Below are positions 1 through 7,181 of a stretch of 25,151 bases of DNA, in pieces. This DNA comes from a virus. Numbering within the stretch: the stretch's first letter is position 1; each line of letters opens with the position of its first letter. The notes below the pieces were generated by a model. That model was not told where the DNA came from, did no database searches, and saw nothing but the letters and a program-made list of their open reading frames with translations. Made by a program: the position numbers and the translations under genes. The DNA lies in the IMG/VR virus record IMGVR_UViG_3300036835_000168, positions 1 through 25,151 of that record, one strand, 5' to 3'.

Positions 1-127
1 TGCAGAACGCCTTCTTGTTCAGGAAGTCGAACGCGGCGTATCCGCCGTAGGCGACCTCGACGCCGAGCAGCCGCGGCTCGACGGCCTGCAGGATCCCGAT
101 CCGCTCCTCGTAGAACTCGAACCGGGT
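1..127. repeat. Terminal direct repeat, copy 1 (circular contig overlap)
   Basis: These 127 bases are identical to positions 25025-25151. Both copies lie inside the major capsid gene, and joining them gives one continuous reading frame across the junction. A repeat of exactly 127 bases is what a k-mer assembler with k=127 leaves on a circular contig, so it is most likely an assembly overlap and not a biological terminal repeat. The unique circle is 25,024 bp. Confidence 0.95.
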
Positions 128-1369
128 CGAGTTGCCGACGACCGCGGTCCCGTCCGGGAACGACGGCACCACGATGCGTGGCAGCTGCAGCACCTGCCCG
201 GCGAAGCTGGACAGCCCGCTGTCCGTGCCGGTGGCGTTCCCGAACACCAGCCGCGCCTGATCGACGACCGCGCCCATCGCGGCCCACTGGTCCAGCGACA
301 CCCATATCCGGTCCGGCATCCGCCCGCCGCCCTGATAGGCGAGCGCCGCGGCCTGGTACAGCGCGGTCGCCCAGGCGGCCAGGTCGGTGCCGTCGACCTC
401 GACGGACTGGGTGATGCCGGCGGCGAACGCTGCCGAGGAGGCGAGCTCGGTCCGCAGCCCGTACACGTCCTGCAGGTCCTGCAGCAGCGCGTTCCACGCC
501 GACGGGTCGGTCCAGTCGATGTCCTGTCGGGACACGTCGACCACGCCGCCGTAGGTCTTCTTCGTGAACGGCAGCCCGTCGATCTTCATCGGCTGCGAGG
601 CGAGCTCGCCCTTCTCCGCGGCCTGCTCGTCGACCTCGACGTGCTGGGTGATCGTCGGGCGGGTGAACGTCTTGCCCGGGATGCCGCCGAGCGGCTTCGC
701 GCCCAGCGACGTCACGAACGGGCGGGACGCGTCCAGGTCGGACTCGATCTGCCCGACGATCGGCTCCGGGAGGATGCCCGGCGTCTCGGCGGTGGTCTGA
801 TTCGCGACCGCGCGTCCCAGCGCTGCGGCGACCCGCTGCGCGGCGTTGCGGTCCGGCTCGAGCCGGTTGCCGTCGCGGTTCCAGCCGCCGTGCCGGGCGC
901 GGATGTAGTCCACGACGAACTCGCCGGCGGTGCGGTAGCCGCAGGCGCCGAGTCCGCGCGCCGCACCGGGTTGGCCGCTGCCGCCCAGCGGCATGCCCGG
1001 CGGGTTGTCGCGAGGTGCGGGCGGCGGTGGGGTCGGGACCGCGGCCCGGTGCGCGGCCCGCTGGTCCTCCCACTCCTGCAGCGGGCGGATCTGCTCGTCC
1101 AGCTCGGCGACCCGCTGCCGCGCCGCGTCCAGGTTCGCCCGTTCCGCGTCGACCAGATCCCGCCCGGCGGCCTCGACCTGCTCGAGCAGCTGGGAGATGA
1201 ACGCTTCCTGCTCGGCGACCTGGGCGCGGAGCCGGTCCAGCACCGGGTTCCCGGTGCCGTCACCGCCGCGGATCGGCCAGATCAGTCGGCCGTCGCGGCG
1301 GCGGCCGACCGCGCGCAGCCCGGTGCGCGGGTGAATCGGCAGGTTGGTGAGGGATTCGAGCTGGGACAT
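1..1369 (-). CDS. Major capsid protein, HK97 fold (N-terminal 456 codons; gene crosses the circle junction)
   Basis: Builds the icosahedral capsid shell. The frame opens with ATG at 1369, preceded by GGAG eight bases upstream, and runs off the left edge. Joined to 25024-24999 it gives 464 residues ending in a short Ala-rich tail and TAA. Residues about 42-110 are a charged, predicted coiled-coil segment like the HK97 delta/scaffolding domain, followed by a Pro/Gly-rich linker (about 112-135). The shell domain follows, with the typical features of the family: an N-arm region, a segment WVSLDQWAAMG, and a C-terminal stretch FEFYEERIGILQAVEP then LGVEVAYGGYAAF. Such a long N-terminal region before the shell domain is usual where the scaffold is fused to the capsid protein and removed by the protease encoded just upstream. 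Position after protease and before head-tail connectors is canonical. Confidence 0.9.
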   Translation of the reverse strand, partial: MSQLESLTNLPIHPRTGLRAVGRRRDGRLIWPIRGGDGTGNPVLDRLRAQVAEQEAFISQLLEQVEAAGRDLVDAERANLDAARQRVAELDEQIRPLQEWEDQRAAHRAAVPTPPPPAPRDNPPGMPLGGSGQPGAARGLGACGYRTAGEFVVDYIRARHGGWNRDGNRLEPDRNAAQRVAAALGRAVANQTTAETPGILPEPIVGQIESDLDASRPFVTSLGAKPLGGIPGKTFTRPTITQHVEVDEQAAEKGELASQPMKIDGLPFTKKTYGGVVDVSRQDIDWTDPSAWNALLQDLQDVYGLRTELASSAAFAAGITQSVEVDGTDLAAWATALYQAAALAYQGGGRMPDRIWVSLDQWAAMGAVVDQARLVFGNATGTDSGLSSFAGQVLQLPRIVVPSFPDGTAVVGNSTRFEFYEERIGILQAVEPRLLGVEVAYGGYAAFDFLNKKAFC

Positions 1370-1379
1370 CGCGCACGCT

Positions 1380-1417
1380 CCACACGAGACGACGACAAGG
1401 AAAGTCGCCTCGCGTGG
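1380..1417 (-). promoter_or_regulatory. Strong hairpin in the capsid gene leader
   Basis: In minus-strand RNA, positions 1417-1404 and 1393-1380 pair over 14 bp (two of them G-U), with a 10-nt loop (1403-1394). The 3' arm ends 11 bases before the capsid ATG and takes in two bases of its GGAG ribosome binding site. There is no U-run after it, so it does not look like a terminator. It could be a processing or stability element raising capsid mRNA, or a control on capsid translation. The role is inference. Confidence 0.55.
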
Positions 1418-1503
1418 TGGCCAGTCCCGCACCGCCAGGTGGTTCCCCGTGGATCATGGCCCGGCCTGGCGCGCATCGTCTCCGGCGCGAGGTGTTGCGG
1501 CGC

Positions 1504-1659
1504 CTACCGTAGACGCCCGCGGCGACGCTCGTCCACACCCGGCCGGTCCGGCGGCGTGTCGCGCCGCTCGGCCCCGTCGTCGGTCTGCGGTTTCGGCCAC
1601 GCGTACAACCCGACCCGGGCCCACACCCGCCGCCACCGGCGCTGGCGCCGGTCAGGCAC
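1504..1659 (-). CDS. Small basic protein of unknown function between protease and capsid
   Basis: A 51-codon frame starting at GTG 1659 that overlaps the protease stop by eight bases (GTGCCTGA), the same arrangement used elsewhere in this genome at 10231. Third codon positions are strongly G/C. The N-terminus is Arg/Trp-rich (RRQRRWRRVWARVG), followed by WPKPQTDD and an Arg/Asp-rich tail. No convincing ribosome binding site is seen, so translation would depend on coupling to the protease. Not recognised. It could be a small capsid-associated basic protein or a chance frame; the G/C-rich third positions and overlap favour a gene only moderately. Confidence 0.4.
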   Translation of the reverse strand: MPDRRQRRWRRVWARVGLYAWPKPQTDDGAERRDTPPDRPGVDERRRGRLR

Positions 1660-2275
1660 GCGCGGCGAGGAAGTCACGCCATCCGGCGAGCTCGGCACGC
1701 CCGGCCGCGGACGCCGCCCGGTGCTTACGCACCCGCTCCGGCGGCGCGGACCGCACCAGCGACACCTGCGCCCCCGCGTACGCCGGCGTCGGGGTCAGCG
1801 ACACCTCCAGCAGCCGCCCCTCCACCCGGGTCACCCGATCCAACGCGCCCTTGTCCGGATCCCAGTCCTCGTCGGAGAGGTACTCCCAGGTCGAGGTGAT
1901 CGGCACGAACCCGACCGACATGCCGACCAGGTACCCGTCGCGGGCCTGCTGCGCCGCCCGGGCGGCCTCCGTCGAGTCGTCGAGATCCCACACGCCCCGC
2001 AGCCCGTGATCGGTCGAGGACCACTCCGCCGAGCGGCCAATCGGCCACGTCTGATTGTCGTGCCACAGCAGCAGCGGCAGCACGCTGGCCGCCTCCGCGA
2101 TCGACTTGTCGAACACCCCCCGCGCCATCGATTCCTCGTACCAGCCGACGTTCGTCCAGATCCCGTACGGAACGGCCTGCCCCTCCAGTCGGCGCAGGTC
2201 GTCGGTCGCGTCCACCGCCCGCATCTGCAGGCACGGGTACGTCCGCACCTCCGGCGCCCGCAACGTCACGGTCAT
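1652..2275 (-). CDS. Prohead protease (HK97 family, peptidase U35)
   Basis: Cleaves the scaffolding part of the capsid protein during head maturation. The 207-residue length fits the family. Characteristic segments are visible: a start region ending in LEGQAVPYG, the FDKSI segment, a histidine in the LLLWHD motif (about residue 72), a GLRGVWDL strand, the DGYLVGMSVGF segment carrying the likely nucleophile Ser, and the C-terminal EVSLTPTPAYAGA motif. Its ATG overlaps the portal stop codon (ATGA, 2272-2275), so the two are translationally coupled. The gene sits between portal and capsid as in other HK97-type phages. The last 25 or so residues are Arg/Ala-rich. Confidence 0.88.
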   Translation of the reverse strand: MTVTLRAPEVRTYPCLQMRAVDATDDLRRLEGQAVPYGIWTNVGWYEESMARGVFDKSIAEAASVLPLLLWHDNQTWPIGRSAEWSSTDHGLRGVWDLDDSTEAARAAQQARDGYLVGMSVGFVPITSTWEYLSDEDWDPDKGALDRVTRVEGRLLEVSLTPTPAYAGAQVSLVRSAPPERVRKHRAASAAGRAELAGWRDFLAARA

Positions 2276-3399
2276 TCCGAACCTCCCTCGATCGTGTCCA
2301 CCGGTGACGCCACCGTCACCACCTCACCCTCAGCGACCGGCAGCGCCAGATACTGCCGCGCCTCCTGCGTGCTCATGAACGGCCCGCCCGACGCCTGCAC
2401 CAGCGTCGACACCGTCGTCTGCATGTCGTCGCGCAGCAGCATCTGCCGGTCGAAGCGGGCCCGCTGCCCGCGCGGCAGCCACGCATCCGACCACACGTCC
2501 TCGAAGTCGACCATCACCGGCTCCAGCGACGTCCGGAGCAGGTTCAGGTACATCGGCCCCGGGGTCCGGTAGGTCATCGACCCGGCCGGCGCGCCCACCC
2601 AGTACCCGTCCAGGTTGAAGATGTTCGCGACGTCGACCAGCGACATCTTCCGCGCCTCGATCATCTGGTTGTCCGACGGTGACCAGCCCAGCGGGATCAC
2701 CTGGGTGCCGCCGGGCAGGATCGCCGGCTCCCGCTTCGGACCGCCGTACTTGTCCAGCCAGGACACCTTCGCCTCGGCCACCTCGTCGTCGCCGATGTTC
2801 GGGTTGGGTGCGATCACCGCCACCGACGGCACCGCCCCGTTCGCCAACGCGTCGCGCTCGTACTCCTCCTCCATCGCCATCCGGTCCAGCGACCAGAGGT
2901 ATTCCTCCACCACGCCCACACCGATCACCGGGTAATACCGGTTCGCGCCCCGCTTCACGTGGATCACGTCCGCCGTCGGCACCTGCTCGCCCGAGATCCA
3001 GTACTGCACCGGCTGCCCCGGCGCCCACTGCACGAAACACCACTGCGCCGGCACCCACGCACACGTCGTCGGCCACCCGTCCGCGCCGCGAGTGGTGACC
3101 TTCGCGATCGCGTTGCCGTTGAGCCAGTAGTCCTCGACGCTGTTCTGCACGAACCACGACCGGGCGTTGTCCGGATCGGGGCGGTCCAGCAACCTGGGCC
3201 GCGGCAACGCGGTCACGCCGCGCCACGCGTCCAGCGGCGCCTGCTTGAGCATCCCGCCGTAGATCGCCAACGCCCGGCCGATCCCGGGGATGCGCCGCAC
3301 CGACACCGCATCCCACACCAGCGGCCCGGCCAGGAACGCATCCAGCGAGCTCAACCGCCCGATCCGCCCGACCGGACCCGCAACCGCTGTCGTCATCAA
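2272..3399 (-). CDS. Phage portal protein, HK97 family
   Basis: Forms the dodecameric ring at the capsid vertex through which DNA enters and leaves. It is 375 residues, on the short side for the family. Visible family features are the N-terminal IYGGMLKQAPLDAW segment, the wing/stem region with FVQNSVEDYWLNGNAIAKV, a VIHVKRG strand, PVIGVGVVEEYLWSLDRM, a clip/stem segment LPGGTQVIPLGWSPSDNQM followed by IEARKMSLVDVANIFNL, and the crown-side segment that includes MTYRTPGPMYLNLL. It starts at ATG 3399, ten bases after the terminase stop, and overlaps the protease by ATGA. Confidence 0.9.
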   Translation of the reverse strand: MMTTAVAGPVGRIGRLSSLDAFLAGPLVWDAVSVRRIPGIGRALAIYGGMLKQAPLDAWRGVTALPRPRLLDRPDPDNARSWFVQNSVEDYWLNGNAIAKVTTRGADGWPTTCAWVPAQWCFVQWAPGQPVQYWISGEQVPTADVIHVKRGANRYYPVIGVGVVEEYLWSLDRMAMEEEYERDALANGAVPSVAVIAPNPNIGDDEVAEAKVSWLDKYGGPKREPAILPGGTQVIPLGWSPSDNQMIEARKMSLVDVANIFNLDGYWVGAPAGSMTYRTPGPMYLNLLRTSLEPVMVDFEDVWSDAWLPRGQRARFDRQMLLRDDMQTTVSTLVQASGGPFMSTQEARQYLALPVAEGEVVTVASPVDTIEGGSE

Positions 3400-3409
3400 C
3401 CGCCTCCCG

Positions 3410-4900
3410 TCACCGGATCACGAACCGGGCCGGCTCGGCCGGCGCATGCTCGCCCGCCCACATCGCCGCCGTGCCCGCCAGCAGCGGCACCGACGCGGCT
3501 GTCCGCTCCCACACCCGCGCCTGCCCGTAGTTACGCCACCGCGCTGTCGTCACCGCACCGTCAAGCGCGGCATGCTGACGGGCCCGCACCCGCGGCGGAT
3601 CCGCGTTGATCCGGTCGTACAGCTGACCGGACGCGGCGGCCATCTCCCGCCCGGTCAGCACCTGCAGCTTGTCCTCGTCGACCAGGCCGGCGAGCTCGTC
3701 CGCGACCGACCGGGCAGGACCCGTCCCGTCGATCCCGATCCCGGCCACCGGCTGCGCAACGGCCAGCTCGAGCAGCCGCGCCGCGCACCACGACGCACCC
3801 GCCCGGTCCTCCAGCACCTCGAACACGCCGTTCGCGCCGAACGCGACCACCGTCGCATGGGACCGGTCCGCCGCCACATCCAGGCCGAGGCCGAGCCGCC
3901 CGGACGGCGCATGCTTCGGCGTCGACAACCGCGCCCAGACCTCCGGGTCGAACACCGGCCGGGTCAGCGACGGCACCCACTGGTTGAGCCACTGCTGCCG
4001 GAACGCCAGCTCCCCGTCCTCGTCATGGACCTTGCGCCACGCGTCAGCGACCGCGGCTTCGCGGGTAGCGTCCCAATGCGGCGTCGCCGCCCGCCACACG
4101 GCCGGGTCACCGATGTCCAGGTCCGGGTCCGGCGGCGCCGACCACTCGATCAGCAGCACGTTGTCGTGCTCGCCCGGCTGCTCGGTCGCCAACGCCAACG
4201 CCCGGTTCATCGCCATCAGATCCGACGTCGACGTGCCCGCAGTCGACACCAGCCACAGCTGCGGCGACCGAGACTCCGCCATCGTCGGCACCAGCCCGTT
4301 GTCGACGATGCCGCGCGCCACCCGCCACGCCTCATCCACCAAGACCTTCGTCAAGGCGTAGGACACGCCGGCGCCGTCGTTCGCGGCCTGGATCAGCCAG
4401 CGGGACCAGTCATTCAGCTCGATCTGCTGCTCGCCGTTGGCCCAGCGCACCGCGCCCCGGCCGTATTGCCCGGCCGCCCACCGCGCCGCCGGAGTCCACA
4501 CCTCCCGCGCCGCGTCCAGCTTGTGCGCCACATGCAGCACCGTCTGCGGCTCACCGAACCGGTCGGCCTGATGCAGCCGCCACGAGCAGCCCACCCGCTC
4601 GAACACGCTCTTGCCGATCTGACGGGGCCCGGACACGATCACCGTCCGCCACACCAGCGCCCCGGTCTCGTCGTGCTCGAGCGCGCGGCCCAGCGCCAGC
4701 CGCTGCCACCAGCGCGACGAACGGACCCGTCCCGCGTGCATGCGGTGCCGCATCGCCCAGCGCATCGCCGCCGGACCATAGGAGCCGACCGCGCGCGGAT
4801 GCGGCCCGGTCATCAGCCGCGGCCAGGTCGCCGAAGCGGGCATCGCGCCCACACCCGCGGTGCGGAAACGCGCCAGCTCCGGCCGGGACGCGGCGATCAT
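3410..4900 (-). CDS. terL: Terminase large subunit (packaging ATPase-nuclease)
   Basis: Drives DNA into the prohead and cuts the concatemer. The 496-residue protein has the two-domain layout. In the ATPase there is a Walker A SGPRQIGKS (residues 90-98), a Walker B VLVDE (186-190, with catalytic Glu190) and a coupling motif VSTAG (218-222). In the RNase-H-fold nuclease there is GLGLDVAADRS with Asp341 and GIGIDGTG with Asp391, spaced as expected for metal ligands. ATG 4900 overlaps the stop of a small upstream frame (ATGA, 4897-4900), with GGGG 7-10 bases upstream. No recognisable small subunit precedes it, which is unusual. Confidence 0.93.
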   Translation of the reverse strand: MIAASRPELARFRTAGVGAMPASATWPRLMTGPHPRAVGSYGPAAMRWAMRHRMHAGRVRSSRWWQRLALGRALEHDETGALVWRTVIVSGPRQIGKSVFERVGCSWRLHQADRFGEPQTVLHVAHKLDAAREVWTPAARWAAGQYGRGAVRWANGEQQIELNDWSRWLIQAANDGAGVSYALTKVLVDEAWRVARGIVDNGLVPTMAESRSPQLWLVSTAGTSTSDLMAMNRALALATEQPGEHDNVLLIEWSAPPDPDLDIGDPAVWRAATPHWDATREAAVADAWRKVHDEDGELAFRQQWLNQWVPSLTRPVFDPEVWARLSTPKHAPSGRLGLGLDVAADRSHATVVAFGANGVFEVLEDRAGASWCAARLLELAVAQPVAGIGIDGTGPARSVADELAGLVDEDKLQVLTGREMAAASGQLYDRINADPPRVRARQHAALDGAVTTARWRNYGQARVWERTAASVPLLAGTAAMWAGEHAPAEPARFVIR

Positions 4901-5025
4901 CCGCGATCCCCGCCGATACGCGCCGGCCGCGGCTGATCCGGCCGGATTCCGCGGAGAGAGAGACGGACACAGTCGGGGTGTCCGCTCGCGGGTCGCGCTC
5001 CAAAAAACCGGCCCCTATTGATCAT
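4897..5025 (-). CDS. Small coupled frame between endonuclease VII and terminase
   Basis: A 42-codon frame whose ATG (5025) overlaps the endonuclease VII stop as ATGA and whose own TGA overlaps the terminase ATG as ATGA. GGAGGA lies a few bases before the start. The peptide is basic, starting MINRGRFFGARP and ending RIGGDRG. It occupies the place where a small terminase subunit would be expected but is much too short and shows no HTH. Third-position G/C is only about two thirds, weaker than neighbours, so it may be a leader peptide coupling the two genes, a remnant, or chance. Confidence 0.4.
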   Translation of the reverse strand: MINRGRFFGARPASGHPDCVRLSLRGIRPDQPRPARIGGDRG

Positions 5026-5708
5026 GTGTCCTCCTCGGGGCCGTATACCCCGAGGTAGGTGATCATGGCGGTGAGTATGGCGGGGTCGTTCCGGGCCATC
5101 CCGAGGGCGCTGTTGCACAGCGTGCAGATCAGTCCGCGCACACACTGGCCGCAGCTTGTTAGGCCGGGGCAGCAGTCGTGATCGTGATCAACGACGAGCA
5201 GCGCGCGGACCTTCTGGGTGGTTGGGTCACGGCGCTTGGCCACGATGTCGATACCGCAGATCTCGCAGCCCGGATCGGTGAGCAGTCGCCTGGCGCGTTC
5301 GTGTGGGACGTGATGATCCTTGAGTCTGGTGAGTAGGTGACGGATGGATTCGGTGCAGCGGTTGCAGATGTAGGGCCAGACCCGTCCGCCACGCGCGGGG
5401 TGAGGCGCGGTAGTTCCGCACCACGCGCACAGCGGAAGCGTTCCCTCAGGGCGCACGGTGTAGCCGATGCGTTTGCAGTCAGCCGAGCAGTACTTGGTGC
5501 CCGCCCCATTGACTCCGACGGTGAAGCTCTTGCCGCAGGATTGGCACAGCCGAGTGGGGTTGGCACACGTGGAGCCGGCGCAGTAGCGGGCGTAATCGTG
5601 GGTACCGCGGAGTCGACGCCGCGGACGTTCGCACATGGGGCAACGGGGTGCGCTGCTGATCGGGGTCGCTTCGGGTGCGAACAGATCCAGTTGCTCAGGC
5701 TCGGTCAT
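5022..5708 (-). CDS. Recombination endonuclease VII-like HNH protein
   Basis: Endonuclease VII of T4 resolves branched DNA before packaging. This 228-residue protein has zinc-ribbon-like pairs in the first half (CPMC, CQSCGK with YCSADCK, CAWCG with CNRC), and the C-terminal third carries the family signature: VVDHDHDCC, then CGQCVRGLICTLCNSALG (about residues 170-210), with the catalytic His within DHDHD and structural Cys pairs. It starts at ATG 5708 directly after the HNH gene stop and ends with an ATGA overlap. Its place immediately before terminase suggests clearing of branched concatemers during packaging. The extra zinc motifs at the N-terminus are more than in the minimal domain. Confidence 0.85.
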   Translation of the reverse strand: MTEPEQLDLFAPEATPISSAPRCPMCERPRRRLRGTHDYARYCAGSTCANPTRLCQSCGKSFTVGVNGAGTKYCSADCKRIGYTVRPEGTLPLCAWCGTTAPHPARGGRVWPYICNRCTESIRHLLTRLKDHHVPHERARRLLTDPGCEICGIDIVAKRRDPTTQKVRALLVVDHDHDCCPGLTSCGQCVRGLICTLCNSALGMARNDPAILTAMITYLGVYGPEEDT

Positions 5709-5711
5709 AAC

Positions 5712-5996
5712 TCACCAGGGGCGGGACGGGGCGGCGGTGCGGGGGCGGCGGGTGGTGGCGCCGGCGGCTCGGTTGCAGGAGGTGTGGGCGGGGCGTAGGT
5801 GCAGGTCGGTGCCGCCGTGGATGCGGGGGATGGCGTGGTCGACGTCGAACCGTTGGCCGGGGCGGATGGGCTGGTTGCAGTAGGGGCAGGTGACGGGTCT
5901 GCCGGCGGCGTGGTCGGTGTGGACTTGGCGGGTGACGGCGGCGACGATGCTGCGCCAGCGGCGGGTGCTGCCGCGTGGGGTGAGGCTGCTGGTCAC
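5712..5996 (-). CDS. HNH endonuclease
   Basis: A 94-residue protein starting at GTG 5996 with GGAAGG eight bases upstream. The HNH signature is clear: a CPYCNQPI zinc knuckle, RFDVDHAIPRIHGG containing the central His, and LRPAHTSCNRAAG completing the motif and second Cys. HNH proteins next to the terminase genes of many HK97-like phages are required for specific packaging cuts together with the large subunit, so this one may help packaging here. A free-standing nicking enzyme is the alternative. It is followed after three bases by the endonuclease VII gene. Confidence 0.85.
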   Translation of the reverse strand: MTSSLTPRGSTRRWRSIVAAVTRQVHTDHAAGRPVTCPYCNQPIRPGQRFDVDHAIPRIHGGTDLHLRPAHTSCNRAAGATTRRPRTAAPSRPW

Positions 5997-6104
5997 GGGT
6001 TGACCTTCCGGGCAGGCTGACGCCGGGGGGTGCCGTGGCCACGACGGGGTTAGCGTAGCGCCGTTGTCGGCGGGCGGGGTTACCCTGCGCCGCCTGTGTG
6101 GTGG

Positions 6105-6287
6105 TCAGTTCCATCGTTGCGCGAGGATGCCGCGGGCGATCTCGGTGACGGTCTGCGCGATCTCGATGGCGTCGGGTGCCCAGAGCAGGACGTGGTAGTC
6201 GTCGAATTGGATGAGGACGGCGGGGTGTCCGTCGGGTGCGGTGGCGCGGCGGATGTCGATGCGCATGGCGGGCCGGTGCTCGGTCAT
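6105..6287 (-). CDS. Small protein of unknown function
   Basis: A 60-residue frame from ATG 6287, which overlaps the previous stop as ATGA. A longer frame is open upstream but is Arg-rich and unlikely. The protein reads like a compact alpha/beta fold: MRIDIRRATAPDGHPAVLIQF strands split by a turn, DDYHVLLWAPDAIEIAQTV, then a helix ending AQRWN. Not recognised. It is the last of the coupled early genes before a 108-base gap. Confidence 0.65.
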   Translation of the reverse strand: MTEHRPAMRIDIRRATAPDGHPAVLIQFDDYHVLLWAPDAIEIAQTVTEIARGILAQRWN

Positions 6288-6490
6288 CGGGGGCGGTCCT
6301 TCCGCTTCGTGGCGGCGGCGAGCGCGCTCGCGAGGTTGTGCAGCGCGGTGGCGTGGGAGTCGAGGATCTCGGCGAGGGCGGCGGCGTCGCTGCGCGGGCG
6401 TGGCGTCTGTGCCCATCGCTCGACGGCGGTGGCGATGTCGAGCATGAGCAGGGTGATCTGCTCGCCGACGTTGAGGTCGTCGGTGATCAT
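6284..6490 (-). CDS. Small helical protein of unknown function
   Basis: A 68-residue frame from ATG 6490 joined by ATGA overlaps at both ends. It is predicted to be all-helical, with a hydrophobic first helix (ITLLMLDIATAVERWAQ) and a second Ala/Leu-rich helix (ALAEILDSHATALHNLASALA), then a basic end KRKDRPR. Not recognised. Tight coupling on both sides supports it being real. Confidence 0.65.
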   Translation of the reverse strand: MITDDLNVGEQITLLMLDIATAVERWAQTPRPRSDAAALAEILDSHATALHNLASALAAATKRKDRPR

Positions 6491-6660
6491 CGGATGGGGA
6501 TCCTTCCGCGCGCGTGTCGCGCGTGCTGGTAGCTAGGAAGATCTCTCAAGGTGAGTATTCGTCCGTCAGTCCGTCCGTCCGTCCGTCCGTGCATCGATCG
6601 GCATATGCGACGGCATCTGCTACAGCATCCGATTGGCACATGCGACAGCACGTCGGTCAT
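6487..6660 (-). CDS. Cys-rich small protein containing a tetranucleotide repeat
   Basis: A 57-residue frame whose ATG (6660) overlaps the upstream stop as ATGA and whose TGA overlaps the downstream ATG as ATGA. The N-terminus has a Cys cluster (GCCSRCRRICRS), possibly metal-binding. Next comes GRTDGRTDGR, encoded by the GGAC/GTCC tetranucleotide run at 6561-6592, and a basic end. Base composition is less GC-rich than its neighbours. Gain or loss of one 4-base unit would shift the frame and abolish the coupling to 6490. Function unknown. Confidence 0.5.
   Translation of the reverse strand: MTDVLSHVPIGCCSRCRRICRSMHGRTDGRTDGRILTLRDLPSYQHARHARGRIPIR
6561..6592. repeat. Tetranucleotide repeat (GTCC)n
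   Basis: Eight 4-base units on the plus strand: gtcc, gtca, five perfect gtcc (6569-6588) and gtgc. In the minus-strand gene it encodes a four-residue period G-R-T-D. Such repeats change length by slipped-strand mispairing. Confidence 0.9.
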
Positions 6661-7004
6661 GGGTCGGGGTTCCATCGTTTGAGTGCGTTGCGCCGTGCCG
6701 CGTTCGATCGTCTCTCTTGTGCTTCGATGCCGTCCTGCTGGAACTCGGCCCAGCCGTGGATCTCCCACCCGTCGTCGCGCTTGTGCCACAGCTCGGCGTC
6801 GACGAGGGCTTCCGCGTCGCGGGTGGTGCCGCCGAGGATCCGCAGCACCGACACCGGCACGAACCCGCCCAGCTCGTGTGCGCCGCACCATGCGAGCCCG
6901 GCCATGTAGAGGCTGATCGCTGCGTGCTTGCGGTGATGCATGAGCTCCGCGAACTTCGCGTTGTGGTACCAGTTGGTGTCCAGGCGGACCCACGGCAGCG
7001 GCAT
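6657..7004 (-). CDS. Replication-initiation-like protein, N-terminal domain only
   Basis: A 115-residue protein from ATG 7004 with a good AAAGGA nine to ten bases upstream. The start PWVRLDTNWYHNAKFAEL, the helix HAAISLYMAGLAWCGAH and the segment GGFVPVSVLRILGG followed by LVDAELWHKRDDGWEIHGWAEFQ match the winged-helix N-terminal domain of phage replisome-organiser/DnaD-like initiator proteins common in actinophages. Those usually carry a further C-terminal domain, which is missing here, so this is either a short version or a truncated gene. It ends in NALKRWNPDP just before an ATGA overlap. Likely role: binding DNA at the phage origin or recruiting host helicase (inference). Confidence 0.6.
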   Translation of the reverse strand: MPLPWVRLDTNWYHNAKFAELMHHRKHAAISLYMAGLAWCGAHELGGFVPVSVLRILGGTTRDAEALVDAELWHKRDDGWEIHGWAEFQQDGIEAQERRSNAARRNALKRWNPDP

Positions 7005-7019
7005 GGTTTGCCGGTCCTT

Positions 7020-7181
7020 TCATGGAGGCGGTTCGGGGTCGGTGGCGAGGTAGGCGAGGGCGCGCAGCACCATCGGGGTGAGGTTGACGGGGAACTCGAT
7101 TTCGGTGCCGGCGGATTCGTCGATGATGACGATGAGGTGGTCGACGCGTTGCACGAGCAGCCGGTCACTGATCCGGGTCAT
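7020..7181 (-). CDS. Small protein of unknown function
   Basis: A 53-residue frame whose ATG (7181) overlaps the previous stop as ATGA. Sequence character: a strand LIVIIDESAGTEIEFPVNL followed by an amphipathic helix PMVLRALAYLAT and a Pro-rich end. Not recognised. Its stop lies 15 bases before the ATG at 7004. Confidence 0.6.
   Translation of the reverse strand: MTRISDRLLVQRVDHLIVIIDESAGTEIEFPVNLTPMVLRALAYLATDPEPPP

Noticed and set aside
1-127. A biological terminal repeat like those of T7-type phages
   Set aside because: The repeat lies inside the capsid gene and its length equals a common assembler k-mer; circular overlap explains it fully.
641-2572. A very long plus-strand open frame (643 codons) and several others over structural genes
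   Set aside because: Arg/Pro/Ala-rich shadows of high-GC minus-strand genes with recognised products; no starts with ribosome binding sites.
4970-5010. A terminator at the T6 run before terminase
   Set aside because: No hairpin precedes the TTTTTT in the minus direction, and the run is inside a coupled small frame.
5997-6114. A frame starting ATG 6114 that overlaps the preceding stop and runs toward the HNH gene
   Set aside because: It has no stop of its own before turning into Pro/Arg/His shadow across the HNH gene, and the HNH gene has its own start with GGAAGG. The 108-base gap is left without a gene; a TACGCT -10-like box near 6055 has no matching -35.
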